A stretch of 64,000 bases of DNA from Actinomycetota bacterium. GTDB taxonomy: Bacteria > Actinomycetota > Actinomycetes > Streptosporangiales > Streptosporangiaceae. Position numbers and translations under genes: made by a program. This document shows, in pieces, positions 1 through 8,511 of the stretch. Numbering within the stretch: the first letter of the stretch is position 1; every line of letters begins with the position of its first letter. The stretch covers positions 55,385 through 119,384 of the forward strand of contig PMSU01000104.1 in assembly GCA_003168255.1 (NCBI GenBank). The letters run 5' to 3'. A model generated the notes under the pieces. The model worked only from the letters and a program-made list of their open reading frames with translations, made no database searches and was not told the origin of the DNA.

Positions 1-764
1 CCTGCACAGCCTCCGGCCATGCGATAGGCGAGGCATATCGGCGCATCCAGGAGGGCGATGCCCGATTGATGATCGCCGGCGGCTACGACTCCCTCATCTC
101 CTGGCTCGACATCCTTGGCTTCTCCCTGCTTGGGGCTCTGACCACGGATTTTGCCGACGAGCCCGAGCGGGCATCGCGACCGTTCAGCGCCGATCGGTCG
201 GGGTTCGTGCTCGGTGAGGGCGCCGCTATGTTCGTCCTGGAGGACCTCGAGGGTGCCCGCGAGCGCGGCGCGACCATCCACGCGGAACTCACGGGCTATG
301 CGGCCACTATGAATGCTTACCGCATGACCGACCCGCCGCCCGACGGTGGCGGTGTCACCCTGGCGATGGCGCGGGCGCTAGAGGAGTCTGATGTCCCGCC
401 GGAGGACATCGGCTACATCGCCGCGCACGGCACGTCAACACCGGGCAACGACCTGTGCGAGACGCTGGCGATCAAGGATGTTTTCGGTGCGCACGCACCG
501 CAGCTCGCGATCAGCTCGGTCAAGTCCATGGTCGGCCACCTCACCGCGGCAGCTGCCGGCGTCGGCCTCATCGGCGCGCTGGGCGTGCTGCGGGAAGGGC
601 GGGCGCCGCCGACGATCAACCTTGAGAGCCCGGGCCCGAAACTCGACCTGGACTACGTCCCCAACACGGCTAAATCCGTGGACACCAGCGCAGCAATGGT
701 CAACGCCTTCGCCTTCGGCGGAACCAACGCCTGCTTTATCCTGGAGAAGGTGCGTGCGTCATGA
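1..764 (+). CDS. Beta-ketoacyl synthase (KS-alpha type), 5' end outside window
   Basis: FabF/KAS II-type condensing enzyme that would extend an ACP-bound acyl chain with malonyl-ACP. The reading frame is open from base 3 and begins inside the active-site motif CTASGHAIG, so the nucleophilic Cys is the first complete codon. The other two catalytic sites are intact: AHGTSTPGND (first His) and KSMVGHLTAAAAG (Lys and second His), with the C-terminal NAFAFGGTNA signature. The N-terminal half lies upstream of the window. The stop overlaps the next start by four bases (ATGA), so translation is probably coupled. Together with the KS-beta two genes on, this resembles a KS-alpha/KS-beta pair of a type II polyketide system. 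Confidence 0.93.
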   Translation, partial: CTASGHAIGEAYRRIQEGDARLMIAGGYDSLISWLDILGFSLLGALTTDFADEPERASRPFSADRSGFVLGEGAAMFVLEDLEGARERGATIHAELTGYAATMNAYRMTDPPPDGGGVTLAMARALEESDVPPEDIGYIAAHGTSTPGNDLCETLAIKDVFGAHAPQLAISSVKSMVGHLTAAAAGVGLIGALGVLREGRAPPTINLESPGPKLDLDYVPNTAKSVDTSAAMVNAFAFGGTNACFILEKVRAS

Positions 765-1186
765 TTCACGCGACGGTTCCGTCGACTACCACCACGGGCC
801 AGCTGATCAGTCTCGACCGCATTCTCGTTGTGGAGCCAGGTCGCCGGGCCGAGGCCGTATGCAATGTCCCCGGCACGCTCGCCATCTTCGATAGCCACTT
901 CCCGCGCTTTCCGGTACTGCCTGGCGTTATCATTCTCGGCAGTCTCGCCAAGCTGGCCGCGTTGTTGCTGCACGAATCAACTCAGCAAGAGTGGCGGCTG
1001 GCCGAGGCGCAAAGTGTGCGTTTTCGGCGGTTCGTGCAGCCCGGTGATGTCATGGAGCTGCTCGTCGAGCTGACCGAGCACGACGTCGGGCAGGCCGTGT
1101 GCAAAGCCTCCGCGTCTGTGGACGGCAAGCGGGTCACGACGATCGGCCGGCTGTTGCTCGTCAACGATCTGGCAGGTGCGACGTGA
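761..1186 (+). CDS. FabZ/FabA-like hotdog-fold 3-hydroxyacyl-ACP dehydratase homologue
   Basis: 141 residues, the usual size of a stand-alone FabZ hotdog protein. The motif DSHFPRFPVLPGVII (about residues 44-58) carries the catalytic His and the conserved P-G-V turn. In FabZ the helix that follows reads VEAMAQ and supplies the catalytic Glu; here the same place reads LGSLAK, so the acid appears replaced by Gly. It may be an altered dehydratase, an isomerase or a non-catalytic ACP-binding hotdog. It sits between KS-alpha and KS-beta with four-base overlaps on both sides, so it belongs to the chain-building operon. The fold is confident; activity is not. Confidence 0.85.
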   Translation: MIHATVPSTTTTGQLISLDRILVVEPGRRAEAVCNVPGTLAIFDSHFPRFPVLPGVIILGSLAKLAALLLHESTQQEWRLAEAQSVRFRRFVQPGDVMELLVELTEHDVGQAVCKASASVDGKRVTTIGRLLLVNDLAGAT

Positions 1187-2466
1187 CCCGGGTCGTTATC
1201 TCCGGCGTGGGCCTCGTGACGCCTCTCGGGACTGGAACCGAGGTGACCTGGCAGGCCCTCATCGCCGGGAAAAGCGGCGTCGACCGGCTCAGGGGATTCG
1301 ACGCCTCTTCGCTGCGAACGCAGCTCGGAGCGGAGATCCAAGACTTCGACCCGACCCAGTTCGTGGCTCAGCGGCGCATCCTGCGGAACATGACCCGCAA
1401 CGATCAGCTCGCGGTGGCCGGTGCGGCACTGGCAATTCGGGACGCAGGTTGGGTCCTCGAGGACGGCGACGGGGACCGGGCCGGCCTGTTCATCGGCGGC
1501 AATAAGGAAATCTCCGAGCCATCGAAGGTCCTCGACGCAGTGCTCGTCTCCCGCAACGCCGACGGGAGCACCGACATGGCGCGAATGGGCACCGAGGGAG
1601 CCGAGCAGTTTTATCCCCTTTTCTATGTCGAGGGGCTCCAGGCAGCTGCGCTCTTTTATATTTCCCAGGCGCACGGGCTCCGTGGCACCAACACATACTT
1701 CGCCGGCACCGGCGACGCCAGCATGACAGCGATAGGCAGGGCTTATCGAGCCGTCCGCCGGGGAGAGGCGACCATGGCGGTCGCCGGCGGGTTCGACGAC
1801 GCGACGTCCTGGTGGAGCATGACGAAGCTGGATGCTCTGGAGGTCATGACGAGCCATAACGACCTGGGCGCGGCCGCGTGCAGACCATATGACCGTGACC
1901 GCGACGGTTACGTGCTGGGGGAGGGCGCAGCGTTCGTCGTGCTCGAGGACGAGGACACCGCCCGCAAGCGCGGCGCGGACATATACGCCGAGATCGTCGG
2001 AACGCATTCGTCATTCGACCTCGATGGGCTCGTCACCCCGTCGCCTGACGGACGCTCCCTCGCCAGCGCGATCGGCGGGGCGCTCGATGAAGCCGGGGTG
2101 AGTCCCAGTGCCGTCGACTACGTGGCCACCGATGGCTGCGCGACGAAGCCCGGCGACGCCAGCGAGGCGGCTGCCCTGCGGTCGGCATTGGGTCCCGCGG
2201 CGAGCCGGATCGCTGCGAGCAGCGTGAAGGCGGCAACGGGGCACCTCGTCGCAGCGTCCGGCGCGCTTAACGTCGCCGTCGCCGCGCTTGCGGTCCGGCA
2301 CAACACGATTCCACCGACATTGAATCTCACCAACGTCGATCCCGCCTGCGCGGGAATCGACTGGGTACCGAACGAGGCACGCAGCCAGCGCGTGGATCAC
2401 GCGCTGGCCCTGGCGCGGGGCCTCGAAGGCCAGAACGTCGCGTTGCTGCTCCGAGCATCCGACTAG
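1183..2466 (+). CDS. Ketosynthase-like chain length factor (KS-beta)
   Basis: 427 residues from the GTG at 1183, chosen because GTGA overlaps the preceding stop and gives the standard KS start MTRVVISGVGLVTPLG; longer readings lack such a start. The fold is clearly FabF-like, but the active-site segment reads AGTGDASMTAIG, placing Gly177 where the nucleophilic Cys should be. The first catalytic His motif is degraded to TDGCATKPGD, while KAATGHLVAASG keeps Lys and the second His. Loss of Cys with retained fold is the hallmark of KS-beta/chain length factors, which pair with an active KS and set chain length. Its likely partner is the KS at the window's left edge. Confidence 0.88.
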   Translation: MTRVVISGVGLVTPLGTGTEVTWQALIAGKSGVDRLRGFDASSLRTQLGAEIQDFDPTQFVAQRRILRNMTRNDQLAVAGAALAIRDAGWVLEDGDGDRAGLFIGGNKEISEPSKVLDAVLVSRNADGSTDMARMGTEGAEQFYPLFYVEGLQAAALFYISQAHGLRGTNTYFAGTGDASMTAIGRAYRAVRRGEATMAVAGGFDDATSWWSMTKLDALEVMTSHNDLGAAACRPYDRDRDGYVLGEGAAFVVLEDEDTARKRGADIYAEIVGTHSSFDLDGLVTPSPDGRSLASAIGGALDEAGVSPSAVDYVATDGCATKPGDASEAAALRSALGPAASRIAASSVKAATGHLVAASGALNVAVAALAVRHNTIPPTLNLTNVDPACAGIDWVPNEARSQRVDHALALARGLEGQNVALLLRASD

Positions 2467-2504
2467 CCCGCCGGATTAGCAGACCAAGAAACGAGGAGTC
2501 AGTC

Positions 2505-4853
2505 GTGGCGAACACAGCGGAGGGTCTGCCCATACGGGTGGGTGTCGTCAGCGTCGGTGCCATTACCTCGCAAGGTCCGACGGCGGATGACTTCTGGGAT
2601 GGCGTGAGCCGGGGCCGGGTGGCCATCCATCCGGTGCGCCGCATCCCCATGGACGGGTACGGCACAACGCTGGCCGGCGAGGTTCAGGTCGACCGGGAGC
2701 CCGCGCACGACGTCAACTATCCCGACGGTTTCCGTGACCGCGCACTGGACTTCGCCCTGGTAGCGGCCGAGGAGGCGATGGCGACCTGCGGCGCGATCGC
2801 GAAGCTTGTCCCGGCCGATCGCTGGGGCGTGGTTATCGGGACCTGCAACGCTGGCCTGCTGAGCGCCAAGCACTGGTATGAGGCCCGCATGCGGGACGAG
2901 CCCGCCGACGCCAGGCTGCTGCTGTTCGTCCCGCCCCAGGCGATCGCCGAGGCGATCGCCGGAGCCTTCGGCCTGCAAGGTCCCGCACTGTCGGTGAACA
3001 CCGCGTGTGCCGCGGGCGCCAATGCCGTTGGCTATGCTGCCGACCTGATCCGCTCGGGACAGGCGGACGCCGTCATCAGCGGCGGTACCGATGCGCTGTC
3101 CGATGTGCTCGTGGCGGGCTTCAACTCACTCGAGTCGCTGTCTCCCGAGCCCGCTGCTCCCTATTCGAAGGATCGGCAAGGGCTCTCGCTTGGCGAGGGG
3201 AGCGGCATGCTGGTACTCGTCCGCTCGGATATCGCGGACACGCTTGGTTTGCCGATCATGGCCGAGATTGCCGGGCTGGGGCTCTCTGCCGACGGATACC
3301 ACCCCACCGCTCCTCATCCGGAGGGCAAAGGGGCGTCGCGAGCGATCCAGGCCGCGTTGCATGCTGCTGGCGTCTCGCCGCAAGACGTGGGCTACGTGAA
3401 CAGCCACGGCACCGGAACGGCGAAGAACGACCCGGCCGAGACCATGGCGATGAAGCTCGGGCTCGGCGAGGCTATTTACTCCACAGCGGTCAGCAGCACG
3501 AAGTCGATGATCGGTCATCTACTGGGCGCAGCCGGGGCGGTGGAGGCCATCGTTACGGTCAAGGCGCTGGAAACGCAGCTCGCGCCCCCGACCGCCAATT
3601 TCACCGAGCCTGATCCAGAGTGTGACCTCGACTACGTCCCCAACGTGCCGCGCCCCCTGGCGACGCAGGTCGCAGTATCCAACAACTTCGCTTTCGGCGG
3701 AGCCAATGCTTCGCTCGTCCTGACCCGGGGCCGCTCCGCACCGCCGCCAGCGCCCGGACAAGATCGCGTGGTCATCACCGGTGCCGGAGCGCTCACCCCG
3801 GCGGGCGTGGACTCCGCCGCACTCTGGGAGGCCGTCGCGGCCGAACGTGACTGCACGGAGCAGGAATGCGGCACGCGAATCGGCCGCGTCAGCCTCGATG
3901 CGAGTGCTTTCCTGTCACCGAAGGTGCGCCGGCGTATGGATCGTCTGGGTATCTTCTGCCTCGTCGCATCTCGGCTGGCGCTGGCAGCCGGTGGCCTCGA
4001 ACTGGATGAGCAGACCGGCGACCGGGTGGGGACCATTCTCGGCACGGGTATCGGCCCGATGGATTCGATGGAGGCCTTCTCGCGCCCGCTGTTCGAGGAA
4101 GGGCCGCACGCGGCGAACCCCGCCATCTTCCCCAACACCGTCTACAACGCGGCAGCCGGCCAGGTGGCCATGCACGTCGGCGCCGTGGGACCGACAACCA
4201 CGGTGACCGCAGGGCACGCCGCTGGGGCGTCGGCGATCGTCTACGCCACGGACATACTTGCTCGCGGTCAGGCTGACGCGATGCTCGCCATCGGCGCTGA
4301 CTCCTTGACCGAAGCCGTCATCGATGGCTACCGGGCACTTGGCTCTGTCGGCCCGGCCGGCTTTGCCCTGTCAGAGGCAGGTATCGCCCTCCTCCTGGAG
4401 CGGCGCTCGTATGCGCTGGAGCGCGGCGCGACGGTCCTCGGAGAAGTGCTTGGCTACGGGATCGCCGGGGACGGGCTGGGCGTGGGCCGATGGGATCCGG
4501 AAGGCCGGGGGCTAGAGCGGGCCATGCGCCTGGCGCTGGAGCGAGCTGGCCTCGAGCCGGCCGACATCGCCACCGTATGGTCGTCCCTGTCCGGGCTGAA
4601 GCTCGCGGACGAGGCGGAGCAGGTAGCCCTGGCAAGGATCTTCGGGAATCAGACTTCCCCGCGGGTCCTGTCTCCCAAGATTTTCATCGGCGAGCCGATT
4701 GGTGCTGGTGCGCCGCTCGGTATGGCCCTGGCCGTGGAGGGCTGGTCTCGTGGCGAGCAGCCGGGGCCGGCCCTGATTAACAGCAGTTCCCTAGGCGGAA
4801 CGCACTTCTCGATCGTTCTCGCTCCGGCGGCAACCGCCAGTGCGGGGCAGTGA
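2505..4853 (+). CDS. Fused ketosynthase / KS-beta-like protein (two thiolase-fold domains)
   Basis: 782 residues from a GTG at 2505 preceded by GAGGAG at 2493-2498. Residues 1 to about 410 form a complete active KS: nucleophile Cys168 in NTACAAGANAVG, SHGTGTAKND, KSMIGHLLGAAG, and C-terminal NNFAFGGANAS. A proline-rich joint (APPPAPGQD) leads to a second KS-like domain (about 423-775) that starts DRVVITGAGALTPAG. In it the nucleophile is replaced by His571 (TAGHAAGASAIV), the HGTGT region reads SSLSGLKLAD, and the KxxxGH site reads PIGAGAPLG. This looks like KS-alpha and KS-beta joined in one chain. Discrete type II systems normally encode them separately. There are 38 bases between it and the upstream gene, and TGATG coupling to the next. 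Confidence 0.9.
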   Translation: MANTAEGLPIRVGVVSVGAITSQGPTADDFWDGVSRGRVAIHPVRRIPMDGYGTTLAGEVQVDREPAHDVNYPDGFRDRALDFALVAAEEAMATCGAIAKLVPADRWGVVIGTCNAGLLSAKHWYEARMRDEPADARLLLFVPPQAIAEAIAGAFGLQGPALSVNTACAAGANAVGYAADLIRSGQADAVISGGTDALSDVLVAGFNSLESLSPEPAAPYSKDRQGLSLGEGSGMLVLVRSDIADTLGLPIMAEIAGLGLSADGYHPTAPHPEGKGASRAIQAALHAAGVSPQDVGYVNSHGTGTAKNDPAETMAMKLGLGEAIYSTAVSSTKSMIGHLLGAAGAVEAIVTVKALETQLAPPTANFTEPDPECDLDYVPNVPRPLATQVAVSNNFAFGGANASLVLTRGRSAPPPAPGQDRVVITGAGALTPAGVDSAALWEAVAAERDCTEQECGTRIGRVSLDASAFLSPKVRRRMDRLGIFCLVASRLALAAGGLELDEQTGDRVGTILGTGIGPMDSMEAFSRPLFEEGPHAANPAIFPNTVYNAAAGQVAMHVGAVGPTTTVTAGHAAGASAIVYATDILARGQADAMLAIGADSLTEAVIDGYRALGSVGPAGFALSEAGIALLLERRSYALERGATVLGEVLGYGIAGDGLGVGRWDPEGRGLERAMRLALERAGLEPADIATVWSSLSGLKLADEAEQVALARIFGNQTSPRVLSPKIFIGEPIGAGAPLGMALAVEGWSRGEQPGPALINSSSLGGTHFSIVLAPAATASAGQ

Positions 4854-5638
4854 TGAGGCACGGGCGGCCCACCGGCCACGTACTCGACGGACAGGACCCC
4901 AGCCTCGCCTACGGGAAAACGTCGGCAGCCGGGCCGCCGCTCGTGCTCCTGCACGGGCTCGGCGCCCGGTGGCAAGTTTTCCAGCCGCTGATGATGCGGC
5001 TGGACAAGCAGTTTCAGCAATATGCGCCAGATCTGCGTGGGCACGGCATGTCCGCCCGTACGCCGGGCCATTACGGCATCCGCGATTTCGTCTCGGACAC
5101 CGTGCGATTCATTGAGACGATGACAGAGCCGCCGGTCAGCCTGTACGGACACTCCCTCGGCGGCTGGATCGGGCTCATGACCGCGGCGCAGCGGCCGGAC
5201 CTGATCAGCGCATTGATCATCGCTGACTCGGCCATCTATCCGGCGGACCTCGACCCGCAACTCGTCGTGTCCTATCTTGCAGACGTCCCGGTCGCGCTGC
5301 GCTCCCTGGCAAAATCTCTAGATCAGCTCGATCCAGAAGTCATGACACATTTCCGCGATGGGCGCATGCTGGCCAACTACGCCCCCGACAAGCTGCTCTC
5401 CGAAGTAGCCTGCCCCACTTTGCTAATTCAGGGAGACGAGAGCCAGGGCGCGCTAATGAGCGACGCCGACGTGAAACGCGCGATGTACCTGCTTCGGGAC
5501 GCCAGGCACGTACGGCTCGAAGGACTAGGTCATGCCTTGCACGTCGAGGACACTGAGGTTGTCGCCGCTGAGGTGCTGTCGTTCTTGAAGCCGCTTCCTG
5601 TGTTAAAGACAGATCCTCATGGTCATTATTCCTCGTGA
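4850..5638 (+). CDS. Alpha/beta hydrolase
   Basis: 262 residues. The start is GTG at 4850 or ATG at 4853, both overlapping the upstream stop (GTGATG). The alpha/beta-hydrolase pattern is complete: oxyanion segment LLHGLGARW, strand-turn DLRGHGMSA, nucleophile elbow YGHSLGGWIG (about residue 100), acid in LIQGDES and a late His in GLGHALHVED. No signal peptide is visible, so it is cytosolic. Its place in the KS operon suggests release of a thioester-bound intermediate, ester hydrolysis or cyclisation, but the family is too broad to fix the substrate. It ends with GTGA overlapping a possible upstream start of the next gene. Confidence 0.88.
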   Translation: MMRHGRPTGHVLDGQDPSLAYGKTSAAGPPLVLLHGLGARWQVFQPLMMRLDKQFQQYAPDLRGHGMSARTPGHYGIRDFVSDTVRFIETMTEPPVSLYGHSLGGWIGLMTAAQRPDLISALIIADSAIYPADLDPQLVVSYLADVPVALRSLAKSLDQLDPEVMTHFRDGRMLANYAPDKLLSEVACPTLLIQGDESQGALMSDADVKRAMYLLRDARHVRLEGLGHALHVEDTEVVAAEVLSFLKPLPVLKTDPHGHYSS

Positions 5639-5673
5639 CCTCTCGTCACCACCTCCGCGAAGGAGCCGATCCC

Positions 5674-6108
5674 GTGCCAAATAGTCCCAAGAACATCTTT
5701 CCGTCCCTCATCATTAAATCGCCATTTCACGGCATAATGAGTTCCAAGTACGCCATCATTGAGTTTTCTGGGCGCAAGACAGGCCGGACTTACAAGACGC
5801 CGGTTGCCTACGTGCGTGACGGCGACCGGCTCCTGATGTCGACCGATTCGCCCTGGTACCGCAATCTGTCCGGCGGAGCGCAGGTTCGATTGCGGCTGCG
5901 TGGACATATGGTCACGGGCACCGCCGACACCGTCACCGACCCGGACCAGTCAGCGGCAATTCTCCGGCGGCTCGTGGACGCAATTCCGTCGTATGCGCGT
6001 CCGGCCGGCCTGGCTCGCGAGGAGGGACACGTCAGTGACGGCGAGATCTCTCGTGCCGTCGCCGAGGGGCGGGTGAGCATCGAGGTCAAGCTAGCGGCCG
6101 CATCATGA
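5674..6108 (+). CDS. DUF385/Ddn-family deazaflavin (F420)-type reductase
   Basis: 144 residues from GTG 5674, chosen because GAAGGAG (5659-5665) lies eight bases upstream; a longer frame from GTG 5635 would overlap the previous stop but lacks that site. The pattern GRKTGRTYKTPVAYVRDGD followed by SPWYRNLSGG is typical of the small split-barrel nitroreductase/quinone reductase family (DUF385, Ddn-like) of actinobacteria, many members of which use reduced F420. In biosynthetic clusters such enzymes reduce enones or quinones. The substrate here is unknown; co-transcription with KS genes and a flavin monooxygenase suggests redox tailoring of the chain. Confidence 0.8.
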   Translation: MPNSPKNIFPSLIIKSPFHGIMSSKYAIIEFSGRKTGRTYKTPVAYVRDGDRLLMSTDSPWYRNLSGGAQVRLRLRGHMVTGTADTVTDPDQSAAILRRLVDAIPSYARPAGLAREEGHVSDGEISRAVAEGRVSIEVKLAAAS

Positions 6109-6192
6109 CAATCGTCTGATCCGGATTCAGCGCAGCCGCCCGACGCTGATGGGCGGGCGCGGGCAAATACGCAATGAATGGGGAGTACGGTT

Positions 6193-7353
6193 GTGGACCA
6201 TCCCAGAGTACTGATTGTTGGCGGTGGGATCGGTGGGCTGACAGCTGCGATCGCCCTTCAGCACGCCGGAATGGAGCCGGTGGTACTGGAGCGGGCGAAG
6301 TCGGTAGCGGATCTCTCGCTTGGCGCCGGGATTCATCTGTGGTGCAATGCGCTGCGCGCGCTGCAAACGATTGACATGGCCGAAGCTGTCGCTTCTATCG
6401 GAATCCAGATGACCGCGCATCGTTATCTTACCTGGCGGGGTCAGTCGCTGGGGAATCTGCGGGTCGATGCGGTCAGCGCCGATCTAGGTGCCCCCACGGT
6501 GGGACTCAGCCGGCCCGAGCTTCACCGCACGCTGGTCAACGCCCTCGACGAGAAGGTACTGCGCCTGGGCGCGGAGTGCGTGGGCTTCGAGCAGAACACC
6601 CAGCGAGTTGTGGCTCGTCTGGCCGATGGCGGCGAGGAACATGGCGACGTTCTCATCGGAGCCGACGGGATCAAATCCGTCGTTCGCCAGGAATTGCACG
6701 GCTGGACGGAGCCTCATTACTCGGGTCTTACGGCTTGGCGCGGGATCTGTGACTATGCCGATCCGCAGATACCGGTCGGAGAAATGTGCATCTACTGGGG
6801 ACCAGGGGCGCGGATTCTGCACTACCACGTCAGCAATCAGCGGCTGTACTGGCTGGCCCTCGTCAAGTCGCCGCCGCGCCTTAAGGATCCAGACGGCGGT
6901 CGGAAGGCAGCCGTTGTCGAGCGCTTCCGGGGCTGGCCACGCCAGATCCAGGGCATGCTCGCCGCTACGGACGAGGCGGCCATCCTCCGGACAGACATCG
7001 TCGACCGCGACCCCCTGAAACTGTGGGGCTTCCAGCGGGTCACGCTGCTGGGAGACGCGGCGCACCCGATGACGCCCGACATGGCCCAGGGCGCCGGGCA
7101 GGCCATCGAAGACGGCGTCAGCCTGGCCAGCGCTCTGCTGCGTGCCGTCGACCCGGTGGCCGGGCTCCGCGACTACGAGCAGCGACGGACAGACCGGGCC
7201 AATGAGTTTGTCAAGACCTCCCGCATCGTCAACCGCATGAGCTTGATGGAAGCCCCGGTCATGTGCGCCGTGCGCAATCAGGTAGCGCTGCGGATCGTGT
7301 ACGCGATACAGGCCGCAGGAAAGGCACGTAAAGATCTCACGCCAGCACTTTAG
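6193..7353 (+). CDS. FAD-dependent monooxygenase (group A, UbiH/PHBH-like)
   Basis: About 386 residues from GTG 6193, which has GGGGAG at 6180-6185; an in-frame ATG at 6178 would add five residues. Three FAD signatures of class A flavoprotein hydroxylases are present: the N-terminal dinucleotide fold VLIVGGGIGGLTAAIAL, the central DG motif VLIGADGIKSVVR, and the GD motif LLGDAAHPMTPDMAQGAGQA. Such enzymes hydroxylate or epoxidise with NAD(P)H and oxygen. The length is normal. It lies 84 bases after the DUF385 gene and 69 before the KASIII-like gene, in the same direction. A tailoring oxidation of the polyketide or an aromatic precursor is likely; the substrate cannot be inferred. Confidence 0.9.
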   Translation: MDHPRVLIVGGGIGGLTAAIALQHAGMEPVVLERAKSVADLSLGAGIHLWCNALRALQTIDMAEAVASIGIQMTAHRYLTWRGQSLGNLRVDAVSADLGAPTVGLSRPELHRTLVNALDEKVLRLGAECVGFEQNTQRVVARLADGGEEHGDVLIGADGIKSVVRQELHGWTEPHYSGLTAWRGICDYADPQIPVGEMCIYWGPGARILHYHVSNQRLYWLALVKSPPRLKDPDGGRKAAVVERFRGWPRQIQGMLAATDEAAILRTDIVDRDPLKLWGFQRVTLLGDAAHPMTPDMAQGAGQAIEDGVSLASALLRAVDPVAGLRDYEQRRTDRANEFVKTSRIVNRMSLMEAPVMCAVRNQVALRIVYAIQAAGKARKDLTPAL

Positions 7354-7354
7354 A

Positions 7355-7385
7355 GGGCGGGGACGGCGCTGCCTGCCGCCCGCCC
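7355..7385 (+). terminator. GC-rich hairpin between monooxygenase and KASIII-like genes
   Basis: GGGCGGG (7355-7361) can pair with CCCGCCC (7379-7385) across a 17-base loop, directly after the stop of the monooxygenase. There is no T-tract, so this may be an attenuator or partial terminator, or chance in GC-rich DNA. Confidence 0.3.
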
Positions 7386-7422
7386 AAGCTCGTGGCTACT
7401 GTCATTCTAGGAAGGAACGCTC

Positions 7423-8511
7423 ATGCGTAAGGCGCAGATTATCGGGACCGGCGGTTACCAGCCGGGCGAGCCCATTGACAACGCCACGATCGAGAAACTC
7501 GTCGGGCCGCTGCCCGACGACGTGCTGACCGGCCTGTCCATCGTGCAGCGCTACTGGATGATCGATCCGGCGACCGGTGAGCATCTGGACAGCAACTCCG
7601 GTATGGCGTTCAAGGCGGCCCAGGCGGCGCTCGACGTCGCGGGCCTCAAGCCGGAGCAGGTGGATCTCATGATCCTCGCAACCGGAACGCCGGACTTTAC
7701 CCTGCCGCCCGCCGTCAACCTCGTGCAAGAGAAGCTGGGCATCGAACGCTGCGCCACGCTGGAGATTCGCTCGGGTGGCTCGGGTACCGCCCATGCCCTC
7801 GACATCGCCCGCATGTGGATCGAGCAGGGCCGCAATGAGACCGCCCTGGTGATCGGCAGCGAGGCGATCTCGCCCGCGATCGCCCCCGTCTTCCTCGAGA
7901 GCGACCCCGAAAAGATCCGGATGCGCGAACGACTGCCGCTCTACATGTTCGGGGACGGAGCCGGCGCGATCGTGGTCCAGGCCGCAGACAGCGACCAGGG
8001 CCTGCGTCCGGGTACCAATCAGGCCATCGGCGGCCTGCGCAAGCCGGGCATTCACGCCATCGGTGGCGGCACGCATGCGCCGCTGCTTACCCAGCAGCGA
8101 TCGAAGCGACTGGTCGACCTGCGCGTCGATGTTGTCGGAGCCGGCCAGTTCACGCCGGTGATGGTGGCCGAGGCGCTGACCGAAACCCTGGCGGTAGCCG
8201 GCCTGGCCGCTGAGGACGCCGATTGGTGCCTCATCCCGGAGGGCAACGCCGGCTGGATGCTCGACTCGATGCGGGAACTCGGAGTGCTGACGCCGCAGTG
8301 GCTGGCCCTGGAGGGCCGCATCTTCGACAATCTGGCCATGACAGGCGCCTGCGGGTGCGCCGCTGTCCCGTTGTTCCTCGACAACGCGTGGCGCACCGGC
8401 ATGATCCAGCCCGGCCAGCAGGTCGTGCTCATCGGTGTCGAGGCGACCAAGTGGATGTATGCCGGAATCGTATGTGACTGGACCGCCCCGACACCGGCTC
8501 TCGTGTCGTGA
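7423..8511 (+). CDS. KASIII (FabH)-like protein lacking the catalytic triad
   Basis: 362 residues with the whole FabH/KASIII architecture: GTGGYQPGE at the start, LMILATGTPD, the FGDGAGAIVV turn, and a C-terminal IGVEATKWMYAG. The three catalytic positions are changed. The nucleophile segment reads EIRSGGSGTAHAL (Gly119 in place of Cys), the PHQAN His segment reads IPEGNAGWM (Glu in place of His), and the GNTS Asn region reads MTGACGCAAVP. It therefore cannot work by the ordinary Cys-His-Asn mechanism. It may be a structural partner, an acyl shuttle or a divergent activity. GGAAGGAA lies just upstream of the ATG, and the stop overlaps the next start (GTGA), so it is maintained within the operon. 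Confidence 0.85.
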   Translation: MRKAQIIGTGGYQPGEPIDNATIEKLVGPLPDDVLTGLSIVQRYWMIDPATGEHLDSNSGMAFKAAQAALDVAGLKPEQVDLMILATGTPDFTLPPAVNLVQEKLGIERCATLEIRSGGSGTAHALDIARMWIEQGRNETALVIGSEAISPAIAPVFLESDPEKIRMRERLPLYMFGDGAGAIVVQAADSDQGLRPGTNQAIGGLRKPGIHAIGGGTHAPLLTQQRSKRLVDLRVDVVGAGQFTPVMVAEALTETLAVAGLAAEDADWCLIPEGNAGWMLDSMRELGVLTPQWLALEGRIFDNLAMTGACGCAAVPLFLDNAWRTGMIQPGQQVVLIGVEATKWMYAGIVCDWTAPTPALVS

